Below are positions 26,657-34,956 of a stretch of 64,000 nucleotides of DNA, piece by piece. Location: positions 1,674,001 through 1,738,000 of the forward strand of contig OZ257155.1 of the NCBI GenBank assembly GCA_965279355.1, written 5' to 3'. This DNA comes from G965279355 sp965279355. GTDB lineage: Bacteria; Pseudomonadota; Alphaproteobacteria; CACIAM-22H2. Below the pieces are notes generated by a model. The model saw only the letters and a program-made list of their open reading frames with translations, had not been told where the DNA came from and did not search any database. Both the position numbers and the translations under genes were made by a program. Numbering within the stretch: the first letter of the stretch is position 1; each line of letters begins with the position of its first letter.

Positions 26657-27721
26657 GTGGCCTGCCCCAATTGCGAGACGCTTCCGACACTGCCCAATGG
26701 CGACATGCGGCTTTTGCTGTGGCCGCCGCTGGGCCACACGCGCGAGAAGCTGAAGGGCTGGGCGCCCAGCTTTCCCGACGCGCGGCTGTCGCTCGACCAC
26801 GATGCTCTGGTCTTCGATATTGCCGGCGCCAGCCTCACCTCGTCTCTTGTGCAGATGGCTGGTGTGCTGACCGACGGCGAGCAGGCCGACACGAAAGCGC
26901 TGGTGCTCGCGCCAGGGCAGGTGCCGGGCTTCGCCGACTATCCGCGCGTCACCAACCTGCGCGCGGTGATCGGCCGGCACCAGAGCGCGTGGCTGATCGA
27001 CATGCTGCGCGAGAACCGGGTGACCAGCCATTTCCAGCCGCTGTTCACCGCATCGAACCCGACGCATTTCGCCTGCGAGGCGCTGCTGCGCGGCCATGAC
27101 CGCGACGGCGCGCCGATCGCGGCCGGCGCCATCTTCAAGGCGGCGTCGGATGCGGCGCTGGCGTTCCAGACGGACCTGCGCGCGCGGCTCAGCGCGGTTG
27201 AGCTGTTCGCCGAGGCGCGCCTGCCCGGCAAGCTGTTCATCAATTTCTCGCCGACCGCGATCTACGATCCGGCTTACTGCCTGCGCCGGACGGTATCGCG
27301 CATCCACGATCTCGGCCTCGACCCCGCGCGGGTGGTGTTCGAGGTGATCGAGTCCGAGCAGCACACCAGCCTCAATCACCTGCGCGGAATCCTGTCCTTC
27401 TATCGCGCCGAGGGCTTCGGCGTGGCGCTAGACGATGTCGGCGCCGGCTATAACGGCCTGGCCGCGCTCGATGCGCTGCAGCCCGACTATGTGAAGATCG
27501 ACATGCAGCTGGTGCGCGACATCGACACCAAGCCCGGCAAGGCGCTGCTGGTCGGCCATCTGATCGGCGCCTGCGCCAAGCTCGGCATCCGCACCATCGC
27601 CGAAGGCATCGAGACCGACCGCGAACTCAAGACCCTGCGCGGCCTCGGCGCGGATTACGTGCAGGGCTATCACCTCGCGCGCCCCGCACCGGCCGAGCGC
27701 ATCAAGGCCGCGCTGGTCTGA
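26657..27721 (+). CDS. EAL-domain cyclic di-GMP phosphodiesterase
   Basis: A 354-residue protein with a roughly 110-residue N-terminal region of unknown type, starting with a possible metal pair (CPNC), and a complete EAL domain (about 115-352). Catalytic residues appear intact: the E of CEALLRG, FINFSPTAI, the E of VFEVIESEQ, the aspartate pair of ALDDVGAGYNGL, the K of YVKIDMQLV and the E of IAEGIET. It should hydrolyse c-di-GMP to pGpG. The start is a GTG with GAGGGA 11 bases upstream. It stands alone on its strand and converges on DUF1003. Confidence 0.88.
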   Translation: MACPNCETLPTLPNGDMRLLLWPPLGHTREKLKGWAPSFPDARLSLDHDALVFDIAGASLTSSLVQMAGVLTDGEQADTKALVLAPGQVPGFADYPRVTNLRAVIGRHQSAWLIDMLRENRVTSHFQPLFTASNPTHFACEALLRGHDRDGAPIAAGAIFKAASDAALAFQTDLRARLSAVELFAEARLPGKLFINFSPTAIYDPAYCLRRTVSRIHDLGLDPARVVFEVIESEQHTSLNHLRGILSFYRAEGFGVALDDVGAGYNGLAALDALQPDYVKIDMQLVRDIDTKPGKALLVGHLIGACAKLGIRTIAEGIETDRELKTLRGLGADYVQGYHLARPAPAERIKAALV

Positions 27722-27725
27722 ATCG

Positions 27726-28247
27726 TTACGCCTTGCCGGTCTCGGTATCCTTCGAAAGGTCGAGCCCGGGCGCCAGATGGCTGGACAGCCGCTGGATGAT
27801 GCCGAGCAGCTTGACGATTTCCTGCTCGCGCAGGGCATCGATCTTGTTGTGCAGCAGCTCGATCTCGAGTTCCGCCTTCACGTTGATCCGGAAATCGTGC
27901 TCGGCATCCCGCCGGTCGATCTCCGCCTGGCGGTTCTGGCTCATCATGATGATCGGTGCCGCGTAGGCGGCCTGAAACGACAGGACGAGGTTGAGGAGGA
28001 TAAAGGGATACGGGTCCCAGTGAGCGATGAAGGCGACCACGTTCATGATGACCCAGAGGCCGAGGATGACGCTCTGGATCACAATGAACCGCCACGATCC
28101 GACCGTCTCGGCAACCAGGTCGGCGATCATCGCGCCGCGGGTCGGCGGCGCGTGACGATGGCGGGCCGGCCGCTGGGCGCGCAGCTCCTGCAGATGCTTC
28201 AGATCATCCGGGCTCAGATGGGCCTGACTGTTGTGCTGGGTTTTCAT
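27726..28247 (-). CDS. DUF1003 membrane protein
   Basis: 173 residues with two central transmembrane helices (about 55-75 and 85-105), preceded by ETVGSWRFIVIQS and followed by the conserved MMSQNRQAEIDRRDAEHDFRIN and a basic-acidic helix (KAELEIELLHNKIDALREQE). This is the DUF1003 family, function unknown. The ATG at 28247 with GGAG nine bases upstream is chosen over a frame extending to 28922, whose extra part overlaps msrQ. It is divergent from msrQ. Confidence 0.88.
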   Translation of the reverse strand: MKTQHNSQAHLSPDDLKHLQELRAQRPARHRHAPPTRGAMIADLVAETVGSWRFIVIQSVILGLWVIMNVVAFIAHWDPYPFILLNLVLSFQAAYAAPIIMMSQNRQAEIDRRDAEHDFRINVKAELEIELLHNKIDALREQEIVKLLGIIQRLSSHLAPGLDLSKDTETGKA

Positions 28248-28343
28248 AACGCCGGTCTCCTGACATCCATCCAGACAGAGTGCGCTGGGGCTCGCCAAAA
28301 TGTGACACAAGTCCCGGGACGCCTCTGCTAGAAAAGCGCACGC

Positions 28344-29198
28344 ATGTACCCTTGGTTGGACCCCCGCGGCCGCTTTTCCCCGTTCAAGACGGCGGTGTTC
28401 GCGTCGCTGTTCCTGCCGCTGCTCTGGACCATCTATCTGCAGCAGAGCGGCGAGCTGGGCCCGCGCGTTCTCAATGCGCTGATGCATGAGATCGGGTTGT
28501 GGACGATCCGTCTGATCTTCCTGTCGCTGGCGATCACGCCGGCGATGCAGATGCTGCATTGGCCGCGCCTGCTCCAGGTGCGCCGCATGATCGGCGTCGC
28601 GGCGTTTGCCTATGTGATGCTTCACCTTCTTCTCTACGTCGCCGATCAGGCGTTCAATTTGTGGACGGTGGCGACGGAGATTGTGCTGCGGATCTATCTC
28701 ACCATCGGCTTCGTCGCGCTGCTCGGCCTTGTGGCGCTGGCCGCGACATCGACGGACGGCATGGTGCGGCGTCTCGGCGGCGTGCGCTGGACCAGGCTGC
28801 ACCGCCTGGCCTATCCGATCGCCCTGCTCTCGCTGATCCATCACTTCATGCAGTCGAAGGTCAACGTCGACCAGCCGATGATCATGTCGGGCCTGTTTTT
28901 CTGGCTGATGATCTGGCGCCATATTTCATGGCGGCGCGGCGCGCGCAAGCCGGTGCCGATCTGGGCTTCCGTGACGCTGGCGCTGGCATCAGGAATTCTC
29001 ACGGCATTCGGCGAAGCGCTTTACTACTGGCTCAAGCTTGGCGCGCCGCCGGCACGGCTGCTGCAGGCGACACTCGCGATCGACGTCGCGATCCGTCCGG
29101 CCTGGTGGGTGCTCGGCATTACACTTGCGCTGTGCATCGCCGGTGCGATCCGCACCCTCCAGACTCAGAACTGGAAGCTGCAGCCGCGCGCAGCATGA
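28344..29198 (+). CDS. msrQ: MsrQ-like haem-binding membrane subunit (ferric reductase-like domain)
   Basis: MsrQ is a six-helix b-haem protein that feeds electrons to the periplasmic methionine sulfoxide reductase MsrP. The 284 residues contain the family histidines in AFAYVMLHLLLYVAD, RLHRLAYPIALLSLIHHF and the paired RRMIG/RRLGG basic loops. The normal partner MsrP (a Tat-exported molybdopterin protein) is not adjacent on either side. A C-terminal extension of about 80 residues adds two further predicted helices. It is divergent from DUF1003. Confidence 0.85.
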   Translation: MYPWLDPRGRFSPFKTAVFASLFLPLLWTIYLQQSGELGPRVLNALMHEIGLWTIRLIFLSLAITPAMQMLHWPRLLQVRRMIGVAAFAYVMLHLLLYVADQAFNLWTVATEIVLRIYLTIGFVALLGLVALAATSTDGMVRRLGGVRWTRLHRLAYPIALLSLIHHFMQSKVNVDQPMIMSGLFFWLMIWRHISWRRGARKPVPIWASVTLALASGILTAFGEALYYWLKLGAPPARLLQATLAIDVAIRPAWWVLGITLALCIAGAIRTLQTQNWKLQPRAA

Positions 29199-29399
29199 TT
29201 TTCGATTCGCGATCGCGCGCGATTTTACTGCCGCATTCTTCATCACCCGTAACACCGCACCGCGCGTACGGCACCACGGTGCCGCACGCTGAAAAAATAT
29301 CCGCGCATCGGTGGAATAGATTCGCGCGCTTAAGAAACGAGTAACCCCGCTCGCTCATGGTCGACGTGCTGTCGGCCACCAATCGCGAGGGGTTACAAC

Positions 29400-29909
29400 A
29401 TGACGCGATCAACGACATCAACCGCACTGGCTCTTCTCATCCTCATGGGAAGCGCTTCGGCGGTTTCGGGGCAGCCTGTATCGGGCCCGGTCGGATCGAT
29501 CTCAGGAAACTGGCTCGTGGTGGATCGCAAGGATCCGCCGCAACGTCAGGCCATCAGAATGAAACCGGCGAGCAAGCGCACGCCGCTGCATCTCGATGTT
29601 GCGGCAGCCGTGAAAGCGGCCGCGCTGCCGCCCGAACCGGCGGTGATCAGAAGAACGCCGGTTCCGGCACCGTCGCCGCGAACGACGCGGATACCCCCGC
29701 AGCTTCTTGTCGATCATGTCGACCTGAACCTGACGGGAAGCAGCGGCGGCACCCGCGTCGCCACCACCATCGCGGCGACCAAAGTGCTCGGCCTCGACAT
29801 GAAGGCGACCGCCGGCACCAGCATGCCGGGCCTGGCCTCGATCGGCGACAAGGCCGCGCCGTGGCAGAAGGCGCCCGACGTGAAGCTGCAGATGAAGCGC
29901 GGCTTCTAG
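29400..29909 (+). CDS. Small exported protein of unknown function
   Basis: 169 residues not recognised as a known family. A clear Sec signal peptide (about 1-24, ALALLILMGSASAVSGQ) is followed by a Pro/Arg-rich stretch (about 75-100) and a Thr/Ala-rich C-terminus. GAGGGG lies seven bases before the ATG. It is preceded by a 201-base non-coding gap with no clear promoter and followed by a strong hairpin shared with the convergent hemerythrin gene. Confidence 0.75.
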   Translation: MTRSTTSTALALLILMGSASAVSGQPVSGPVGSISGNWLVVDRKDPPQRQAIRMKPASKRTPLHLDVAAAVKAAALPPEPAVIRRTPVPAPSPRTTRIPPQLLVDHVDLNLTGSSGGTRVATTIAATKVLGLDMKATAGTSMPGLASIGDKAAPWQKAPDVKLQMKRGF

Positions 29910-29910
29910 A

Positions 29911-29949
29911 AAAAATGGGGCTGCAGCGGGCAGATCCCGTTGCAGCCCC
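29911..29949 (-). terminator. Rho-independent terminator of the hemerythrin gene
   Basis: A 14-bp stem (29917-29930 with 29936-29949, one G-U pair, 5-base loop) is followed on the minus strand by a T-run (plus-strand A-run just before 29917). On the plus strand there is no T-run, so it serves mainly the minus-strand gene. Confidence 0.85.
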
Positions 29950-29988
29950 CAGTCGCCGGAGGCAAACCAGCCCTGATGCGAAGAAGGG

Positions 29989-30528
29989 CTAGGCGAAGAA
30001 ACGCTGCAGCAGGCCTGACTCGCGGATCGCGCGGCGCCCCGCACCACTGTTGCTGGTCAGCTCGGCCTTGCGGCTGGCGAGAAGCTGGCCGAGTTCGTTG
30101 AGATCGAGGGAGGACTTGCGCACCTTGGGAAACAGGTCGGTGTGCTCTTCCTTGACGTGATGCCGGATGTATTCGCCCAGCACGGTGACCTGCGCGTCGT
30201 ATTCCTCGTCGCCGGCCTGGCCGACGGAAATCCGGGCGATCAGGTCTTTCGCGCCCTGATGCTCGACCCTGGCTTCGGCGAGAATATCGTCCATGCCCGG
30301 CAGGTCCTGGCAGGCAGGATAGAAAATTTCTTCCTCGATGGCCGTGTGGACTGTGAGCTTGTCGCAGATGTCGCGCGCCAGCGTGGTCTTCTTGGAATCG
30401 CTCAGCCGCTTTGCGCCTTTTTCGTAACGGTCGAACAGCGCCGTCACCTCGGTATGGTCCTCCCGGAGCAGCGTGATCGCGTTGAAAGAGCGCCGGGGCG
30501 CGCTCTTCTTCCGGGTTTTCCTTGCCAT
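29989..30528 (-). CDS. Hemerythrin-domain protein
   Basis: A four-helix diiron-type protein of 179 residues, implicated in oxygen, NO or iron sensing. Ligand motifs are HTEVTALFDRYEK, HTAIEEEIFYPA, HQGAKDLI and HHVKEEHTDLFP. The start is the ATG at 30528, eight bases after GGAG. An ATG six bases earlier is too close to it. An EcfG-type promoter lies 35-60 bases upstream and a terminator downstream, so it is a single-gene stress unit divergent from the metallopeptidase. Confidence 0.92.
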   Translation of the reverse strand: MARKTRKKSAPRRSFNAITLLREDHTEVTALFDRYEKGAKRLSDSKKTTLARDICDKLTVHTAIEEEIFYPACQDLPGMDDILAEARVEHQGAKDLIARISVGQAGDEEYDAQVTVLGEYIRHHVKEEHTDLFPKVRKSSLDLNELGQLLASRKAELTSNSGAGRRAIRESGLLQRFFA

Positions 30529-30561
30529 CAACATCGCTCCGTTCCGTGGTCGTGTAAGGTG

Positions 30562-30587
30562 AACGTGGAGAGCGATTAACCGGTTCC
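30562..30587 (-). promoter_or_regulatory. EcfG-type general stress promoter for hemerythrin
   Basis: On the minus strand GGAAC (30587-30583), a 17-base spacer and CGTT (30565-30562) match the EcfG consensus exactly. The predicted start is about 20-25 bases before the hemerythrin ATG. Confidence 0.65.
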
Positions 30588-30592
30588 GAAGC

Positions 30593-30618
30593 GGAACGCG
30601 GTGCCAGCGCCCGGCGTT
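30593..30618 (+). promoter_or_regulatory. EcfG-type general stress promoter for the zinc metallopeptidase
   Basis: GGAAC (30593-30597), a 17-base spacer and CGTT (30615-30618) lie 26 bases before the ATG at 30645. It is back to back with the hemerythrin promoter, the two -35 elements being five bases apart. Confidence 0.65.
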
Positions 30619-30644
30619 GAACTCAGGCACAGAAGGCAAAAACC

Positions 30645-31496
30645 ATGCGCTGGCAGGATCTCAGGCGAAGCAGCAATGTCGAATACCGCGGTGGCGGTGG
30701 GGGCAGAGGTTTAGGCATTCCTCTCAGCGGCGGCGGGCTGGTGCTGGTGCTGCTGGCCAGCCTGTTCTTCGGTTTCGATCCCAGCATCCTGCTCGACGGC
30801 GGTCCTGTCCCGGTGTCAACCACCGAGCAGCGAACCCCGGCGACCCCCGCCGAGCAGGAGATGCGCGAGTTTGTCGCTGCCGTTCTGGGCGACACCGAGG
30901 AAACCTGGCATGCCGTGTTTCGCGCGCAGGGCCGCACCTACGAGGAGCCGCGACTGATCGTGTTCTCCGGCGCCGTGCAGTCGGCCTGCGGCATCGGTCA
31001 GTCGGCAACCGGCCCCTTCTACTGTCCGCCGGATCGCCAGGTCTATCTCGACCTCAGCTTCTTTCGGGAATTGCAGCAGCGCTTCGGCGCGCCGGGTGAC
31101 TTCGCGCAGGCTTACGTGATCGCCCACGAAGTCGGCCATCACGTCCAGACCATTCTTGGAATTTCATCCCGTGTCCGCGCGGCGCAGGAGAGCGCCTCGC
31201 GCGCCGAGGCCAACAACCTGTCGGTCCGCATGGAGCTGCAGGCGGACTGCTTTGCCGGCCTGTGGGCGCATCACGCTGACCGGGCGCGCCAGATCCTCGA
31301 ATCCGGCGATGTCGAGGAAGCGCTCGCCGCCGCCAGCGCCATCGGCGACGACCGCCTGCAACGGCAGACACAGGGCCACGTGACGCCGGACTCCTTCACC
31401 CACGGCAGCTCCGAGCAGCGCGTCCGCTGGTTCAGGCGCGGGCTCAGCGAAGGTTCGCTCCCGGCGTGCGACACCTTCGCGGCGGAACGGCTCTAG
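30645..31496 (+). CDS. Neutral zinc metallopeptidase (YpfJ family)
   Basis: A 283-residue membrane-anchored protease-like protein. A basic N-terminus RWQDLRRSSNVEYRGGGGG leads into one transmembrane helix (about 28-46). The extracytoplasmic domain has YCPPDRQVYLDLSFF, the zinc motif HEVGHHVQ (about 166-173), and VRMELQADCFAGLWAHH with a further metal-binding glutamate. This is the complete YpfJ pattern; physiological substrates are unknown. Its stop interlocks with that of the next gene in CTAG. Confidence 0.93.
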   Translation: MRWQDLRRSSNVEYRGGGGGRGLGIPLSGGGLVLVLLASLFFGFDPSILLDGGPVPVSTTEQRTPATPAEQEMREFVAAVLGDTEETWHAVFRAQGRTYEEPRLIVFSGAVQSACGIGQSATGPFYCPPDRQVYLDLSFFRELQQRFGAPGDFAQAYVIAHEVGHHVQTILGISSRVRAAQESASRAEANNLSVRMELQADCFAGLWAHHADRARQILESGDVEEALAAASAIGDDRLQRQTQGHVTPDSFTHGSSEQRVRWFRRGLSEGSLPACDTFAAERL

Positions 31497-31921
31497 TCGG
31501 GACGCGGGGTCGGCGGCAGCGGCATTCTCTCGGCCACCGGCGGCCGCGCCTGCTGCTCCCAGGGTCTGGGCATTGTCACCGCCGGCGCGGCAATCAACGG
31601 CAGCAATCCGGCCTGCCGGCGGCAGTCTTCGCCAAGCGCGGTGAGTTGCGGCACCGCCAAGGTCGCCGCGCCGAGCTTCTTTCCCTGGCGCCGCTGCGCG
31701 TCGAGTAGCGCCTGCACCTGCGGCAGATCGGACGCAAACACACGGTCGATCAGTCCCTGCCGCCAGCAGCCGCAAAACACGTCCGCGCGGCCACCGTTCA
31801 ACTCAGGCGCGGTGCATAGATTGAACAAACCGTTCAGTGAATCGGATGTCGGCGACTGCGCCGCGACAGGCGCCGTCGCACAACACAGGATCAGGACCAG
31901 TTGCCGCAGGGTATCTCGCAC
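31493..31921 (-). CDS. Small secreted protein of unknown function
   Basis: 142 residues from a GTG at 31921 preceded by GGAGG at ideal spacing. A signal peptide (about 1-20, LVLILCCATAPVAAQ) is followed by a domain with three cysteines (NLCTAPEL, FCGCWRQGL) and later EDCRRQ, which may form disulfides. The C-terminus is Pro/Arg-rich. No family is recognised. It lies 61 bases downstream of the CHRD lipoprotein gene on the same strand and may be co-transcribed. Confidence 0.7.
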   Translation of the reverse strand: MRDTLRQLVLILCCATAPVAAQSPTSDSLNGLFNLCTAPELNGGRADVFCGCWRQGLIDRVFASDLPQVQALLDAQRRQGKKLGAATLAVPQLTALGEDCRRQAGLLPLIAAPAVTMPRPWEQQARPPVAERMPLPPTPRPD

Positions 31922-31982
31922 GGTCGTGCCTCCGCGCGCGGGACGCCGGAGGCACGCCGTCGTGCGACAATCAGGGCTCGCG

Positions 31983-32591
31983 TTACGGGCGAACCGTCGT
32001 GGTCGTTGTCGATCCGTCGGTGTTGCGGGTGATCGTCGTGGACGATCCATCGACATTCCGCGTCGTGCTGACGACCGACGGCGCACTGGGCTGCACATAC
32101 ACGGGTGCTGCTGGCTGCACGACAACAGGTGTCATGGCAGGGGCAGGCGTCATCGTCGCAACCGTGCCCTGCTGGATCTGGCCGCGGATCTCGCCTTGCG
32201 GGAAAGCGGGCGTGCGGATGCTGACGTACATCCGCCCGGCCAGCAGGTCCGCTTCCTGGGTCGGCGACAGCACGGCCGTACCGACCAGCGGACTATGCGT
32301 CACGGGAATGGGTATCTGCTGCGCCGCGGTCTGTGTCGGCGCCGCCGGACCCTGGATCGCTGCGCCCTGCAGCGGGCCGCTAAGGCCGGCATAGGGAATG
32401 TTCCAACTCATCTGGCGGGTCATACGATCATAGGTAACCGCGCCCTGCGCGGTACCGGCAGAAGTCGTCGGCGGAACCTGCTGATTGCCGGTCGCAACGA
32501 CGCCCAGATTGACCGGGCGGTTATCGGGAACGGTACACGCAGCAATGAGCGAAGTGAGCGATGCGACCGCAATCACGGACAGGGCTTTCAT
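31983..32591 (-). CDS. CHRD-domain lipoprotein
   Basis: 202 residues from the ATG at 32591 (GGAG eight bases upstream). A lipoprotein signal ends in the lipobox LIAAC (Cys about 19). The CHRD beta-domain (about 33-145) shows QQVPPTTSAGTAQGAVTYD, VLSPTQEADLLAGRMYVSI and FPQGEIRGQI. A Pro/Thr-rich C-terminus ends in Thr-rich runs around DGSSTTITRNTDGS. CHRD domains come from chordin and their bacterial role is unknown. An EcfG-type promoter precedes it. Confidence 0.85.
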   Translation of the reverse strand: MKALSVIAVASLTSLIAACTVPDNRPVNLGVVATGNQQVPPTTSAGTAQGAVTYDRMTRQMSWNIPYAGLSGPLQGAAIQGPAAPTQTAAQQIPIPVTHSPLVGTAVLSPTQEADLLAGRMYVSIRTPAFPQGEIRGQIQQGTVATMTPAPAMTPVVVQPAAPVYVQPSAPSVVSTTRNVDGSSTTITRNTDGSTTTTTVRP

Positions 32592-32663
32592 GGGGGCCAC
32601 TCCTGGCAAAAAGATGCGCGGATGACTGCCCAATCCGGACAGCACCGCGGGGAATGCACCCAT

Positions 32664-32688
32664 AACGGAGGACGGGCCCCGAGGTTCC
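32664..32688 (-). promoter_or_regulatory. EcfG-type general stress promoter for the CHRD lipoprotein
   Basis: On the minus strand GGAAC (32688-32684), a 16-base spacer and CGTT (32667-32664) lie 73-97 bases before the CHRD ATG. It matches the same consensus as the two promoters near 30.6 kb. Confidence 0.55.
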
Positions 32689-32722
32689 GGTACCCATCCA
32701 CCGCAAAATTATGTGCGGCGAG

Positions 32723-33808
32723 CTACGCGCGGAGGCGCTCGGCGGTTCGCTTCGAGACGCCGGGGCGACCGTGCTTGTTTGACTGTGCGACTAGGGCGGA
32801 AGCGTATTCGTGCGCCAGCACCGGCTGATAGCGGGGCGGGTTGCCCGGTCCATGACAGGTCTCAAGGCACTTCACCATGGTCATCCCCTGCGGATGGGTG
32901 AAGCAGGCGCCCGACATGCGCGCGGCACCGCTGCCGTTCACGACACGGTGCAGGGTGGAGACGTAAAGATCGTTCGTCCACATCGCGAACATGTCGCCAA
33001 TATTGACAACAAGCGCCCCCTTGAGCGGCGGCACGTCGATCCACTCGCCGGCCGAGTTGCGCGCTTCAAGACCTCCCTGCTCGTCCTGCGACAACAGGGT
33101 GAACGCGCCATAGTCGCTATGCGGCGAGAAATTCCACTGATTGGGATCGCGCTTCGACACGTCCATCGGCGGGTAATAGTTCAGCAGGAAGTTGACGCCG
33201 GGATATTTGAACTCTTCATCGAAAAAGTCTTCCGGCAGATCGAGGCTGAGCGCGAAGGCGCGGACCAACTGCTGGGTCAGCAGCTTGCGGCGATCGATAT
33301 GCTGGCGCATGAACGCTTCATACCCCTCGATCACGCCGGGTGATGGCCAGTTCGACTTGCCGGCGCTGAAGCGGCCTTCTTCGGGTTCGCCCGGGATCAC
33401 GTCCCGCGCCATCACGAAGCGTTCCTTGATATCGGCCTGCTTGTCGGGATTGGCCTCCGGGTTGTTGCCGCCGGCGCCGACATAACCGTGGTTGCCGGGA
33501 TGCTTGGCACGGTGCAGCTTCATCTTCTCTTCCAGCGGGAGATCGAAGAAGCGACGGCCCCAGCGGTCGAGCTCGTCCAGCTCGTTGGCCGGAAAGCCGT
33601 GGCCGACGAGATAGAAGAAGCCGATATCGATGCATGCTGTGCGCAGCGCCCGGCCAACTGCGCGGCGACCCTCCGCCGTGCCGTCCGGGCTGGTAAACGG
33701 GGTGAGGTCGATGACCGGTAGTTTTTCCAGCGCGGCCCGTGTGACGCCGAACCGGGCCTCGTGCCGGAGAAACCGTTCGCCGAAATCCTGATACTCAGTG
33801 TCTGACAT
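32723..33808 (-). CDS. Isopenicillin N synthase-family 2-oxoglutarate/Fe(II) oxygenase
   Basis: A 361-residue non-haem iron oxygenase. The N-terminal DIOX_N region (about 30-145) has LPVIDLTPF and GFFYLVGHGFP. The jelly-roll core has the facial triad His230-x-Asp232 (PHSDYGAFTLL) and His287 (VSTLHRVVN), with Arg297-x-Ser299 for the 2-oxoglutarate carboxylate. It therefore probably uses 2-oxoglutarate rather than being a true IPNS. The substrate is unknown. It is divergent from the amidohydrolase. Confidence 0.9.
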   Translation of the reverse strand: MSDTEYQDFGERFLRHEARFGVTRAALEKLPVIDLTPFTSPDGTAEGRRAVGRALRTACIDIGFFYLVGHGFPANELDELDRWGRRFFDLPLEEKMKLHRAKHPGNHGYVGAGGNNPEANPDKQADIKERFVMARDVIPGEPEEGRFSAGKSNWPSPGVIEGYEAFMRQHIDRRKLLTQQLVRAFALSLDLPEDFFDEEFKYPGVNFLLNYYPPMDVSKRDPNQWNFSPHSDYGAFTLLSQDEQGGLEARNSAGEWIDVPPLKGALVVNIGDMFAMWTNDLYVSTLHRVVNGSGAARMSGACFTHPQGMTMVKCLETCHGPGNPPRYQPVLAHEYASALVAQSNKHGRPGVSKRTAERLRA

Positions 33809-33849
33809 GGTGGGCCAAGTATAACCGCATCTCGGTCCGCGCCAATTGC

Positions 33850-33872
33850 CTTAATCCGCGAAGCGGATTAGG
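33850..33872. repeat. Short perfect hairpin upstream of an amidohydrolase gene
   Basis: TAATCCGC-GAA-GCGGATTA (33852-33870) flanked by CC(T) and GG gives a stable 8-10 bp stem followed by GGTTTT. It lies in the 120-base divergent gap. It could be an extragenic palindrome or part of the leader of the amidohydrolase transcript. Confidence 0.4.
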
Positions 33873-33928
33873 TTTTCGGTGATTTCGAAGCACATTGAGA
33901 GGGAGCGGCCGACAGGCCGTCACGCGCT

Positions 33929-34948
33929 ATGCCAATTGATATGCACGCCCACTGGATACCCAAGGGTTTCGCCGATGCCTTCCGTAAGCGCAGCAAGGCA
34001 CCGCGCATCTATAAGGGCGAAGACGGGCGCGAGATCATGGATAGCGGCTTCACCGCCAATCCGGTGGCGCAGGGTTTTGACGATCCGCTGACACGCATTG
34101 CCGAGATGGACAAGAACGGCATCACGCGCGGCGTGCTGTCGCTCACCCCGTTCATGGGCATCGAGGCGCTGCCGCTCGAGGATTCGCTGCCGCTCTGCCG
34201 CGCCTATAACGACGCCGTCTCGGAGATGTGCGCAAAATGGCCGGACCGCTTCTCGGCCATGGCCGCCCTGCCGCTCGCCGATCTCAACGTGACGCTGCAG
34301 GAATTCGAACGCGCGATGGCGATGCCGGGAATAATCGGCGGCGTGCTGCCGGGCGACGGCTTCCTGTCACAGAAGCGCGCGCAGCAGTTCGACGCGATCC
34401 TCAAGGCGGCCGATCGCCGCAACGCGATCATGCTGATCCATTACGGCAAGCTCGCCAACGACGCTCAGCCGATCAAGATCGACAGCTCCGACAACGCGCA
34501 TTCGCGCATCGGTTCGCTCGACATGCAGGCCAAGCTGTCGCAGAACATGGTCACGTTCTGCATGACCGACTTCCTGCAGGCGTATCCGAACGTCACGATC
34601 ATGAGCCACAATCTCGGCGGCAACATCCCGTTCGAGATCGAGCGCATGGATCACCGCAGCATCATCGACCGTCCCAAGGACGAGCTACCGTCCAAGCGCA
34701 TCCGCGCCGGCCGCGTGCTGGTCGACTGCAACTCCCTAGGCTCACGGGCGATCGAGCTCGCTGTCGAGACCTACGGCGCCGAGAAAATCGTCATGGGCTC
34801 CGACGGCACGCCGTTCGGCATGACCTGGACGATGAAAGCGGTCAACGACGCCCGCATCAGCGACGCCGACAAGGCCGCGATCCGCGACAGCAACGCCGAG
34901 AAGGCGCTCAAACGCGTGGTTCAGAACATGGCGGCTGCGGCGGAGTAA
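33929..34948 (+). CDS. Amidohydrolase_2 family metal-dependent hydrolase
   Basis: 339 residues of the ACMSD-like amidohydrolase group, which decarboxylates or hydrolyses aromatic or related acids. Metal ligands are visible: DMHAHW near the N-terminus, the histidine in MLIHYGK, SHNLGGNIPFEIERMDH, and the aspartate in MGSDGTPFG. No obvious ribosome-binding site precedes the ATG. An in-frame ATG 12 bases later would keep the HxH. The next gene converges. Confidence 0.87.
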   Translation: MPIDMHAHWIPKGFADAFRKRSKAPRIYKGEDGREIMDSGFTANPVAQGFDDPLTRIAEMDKNGITRGVLSLTPFMGIEALPLEDSLPLCRAYNDAVSEMCAKWPDRFSAMAALPLADLNVTLQEFERAMAMPGIIGGVLPGDGFLSQKRAQQFDAILKAADRRNAIMLIHYGKLANDAQPIKIDSSDNAHSRIGSLDMQAKLSQNMVTFCMTDFLQAYPNVTIMSHNLGGNIPFEIERMDHRSIIDRPKDELPSKRIRAGRVLVDCNSLGSRAIELAVETYGAEKIVMGSDGTPFGMTWTMKAVNDARISDADKAAIRDSNAEKALKRVVQNMAAAAE

Positions 34949-34956
34949 TCCCCGCC

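Noticed and set aside
27726..28922. The long 398-codon frame for the DUF1003 gene.
   Set aside because: The upstream part is antisense to msrQ and lacks domain features. An ATG with a good ribosome-binding site exists at 28247.
29330..29344. CtrA binding site upstream of the small exported protein (TTAA-N7-GTAA).
   Set aside because: Only one half-site matches exactly and there is no supporting second site.
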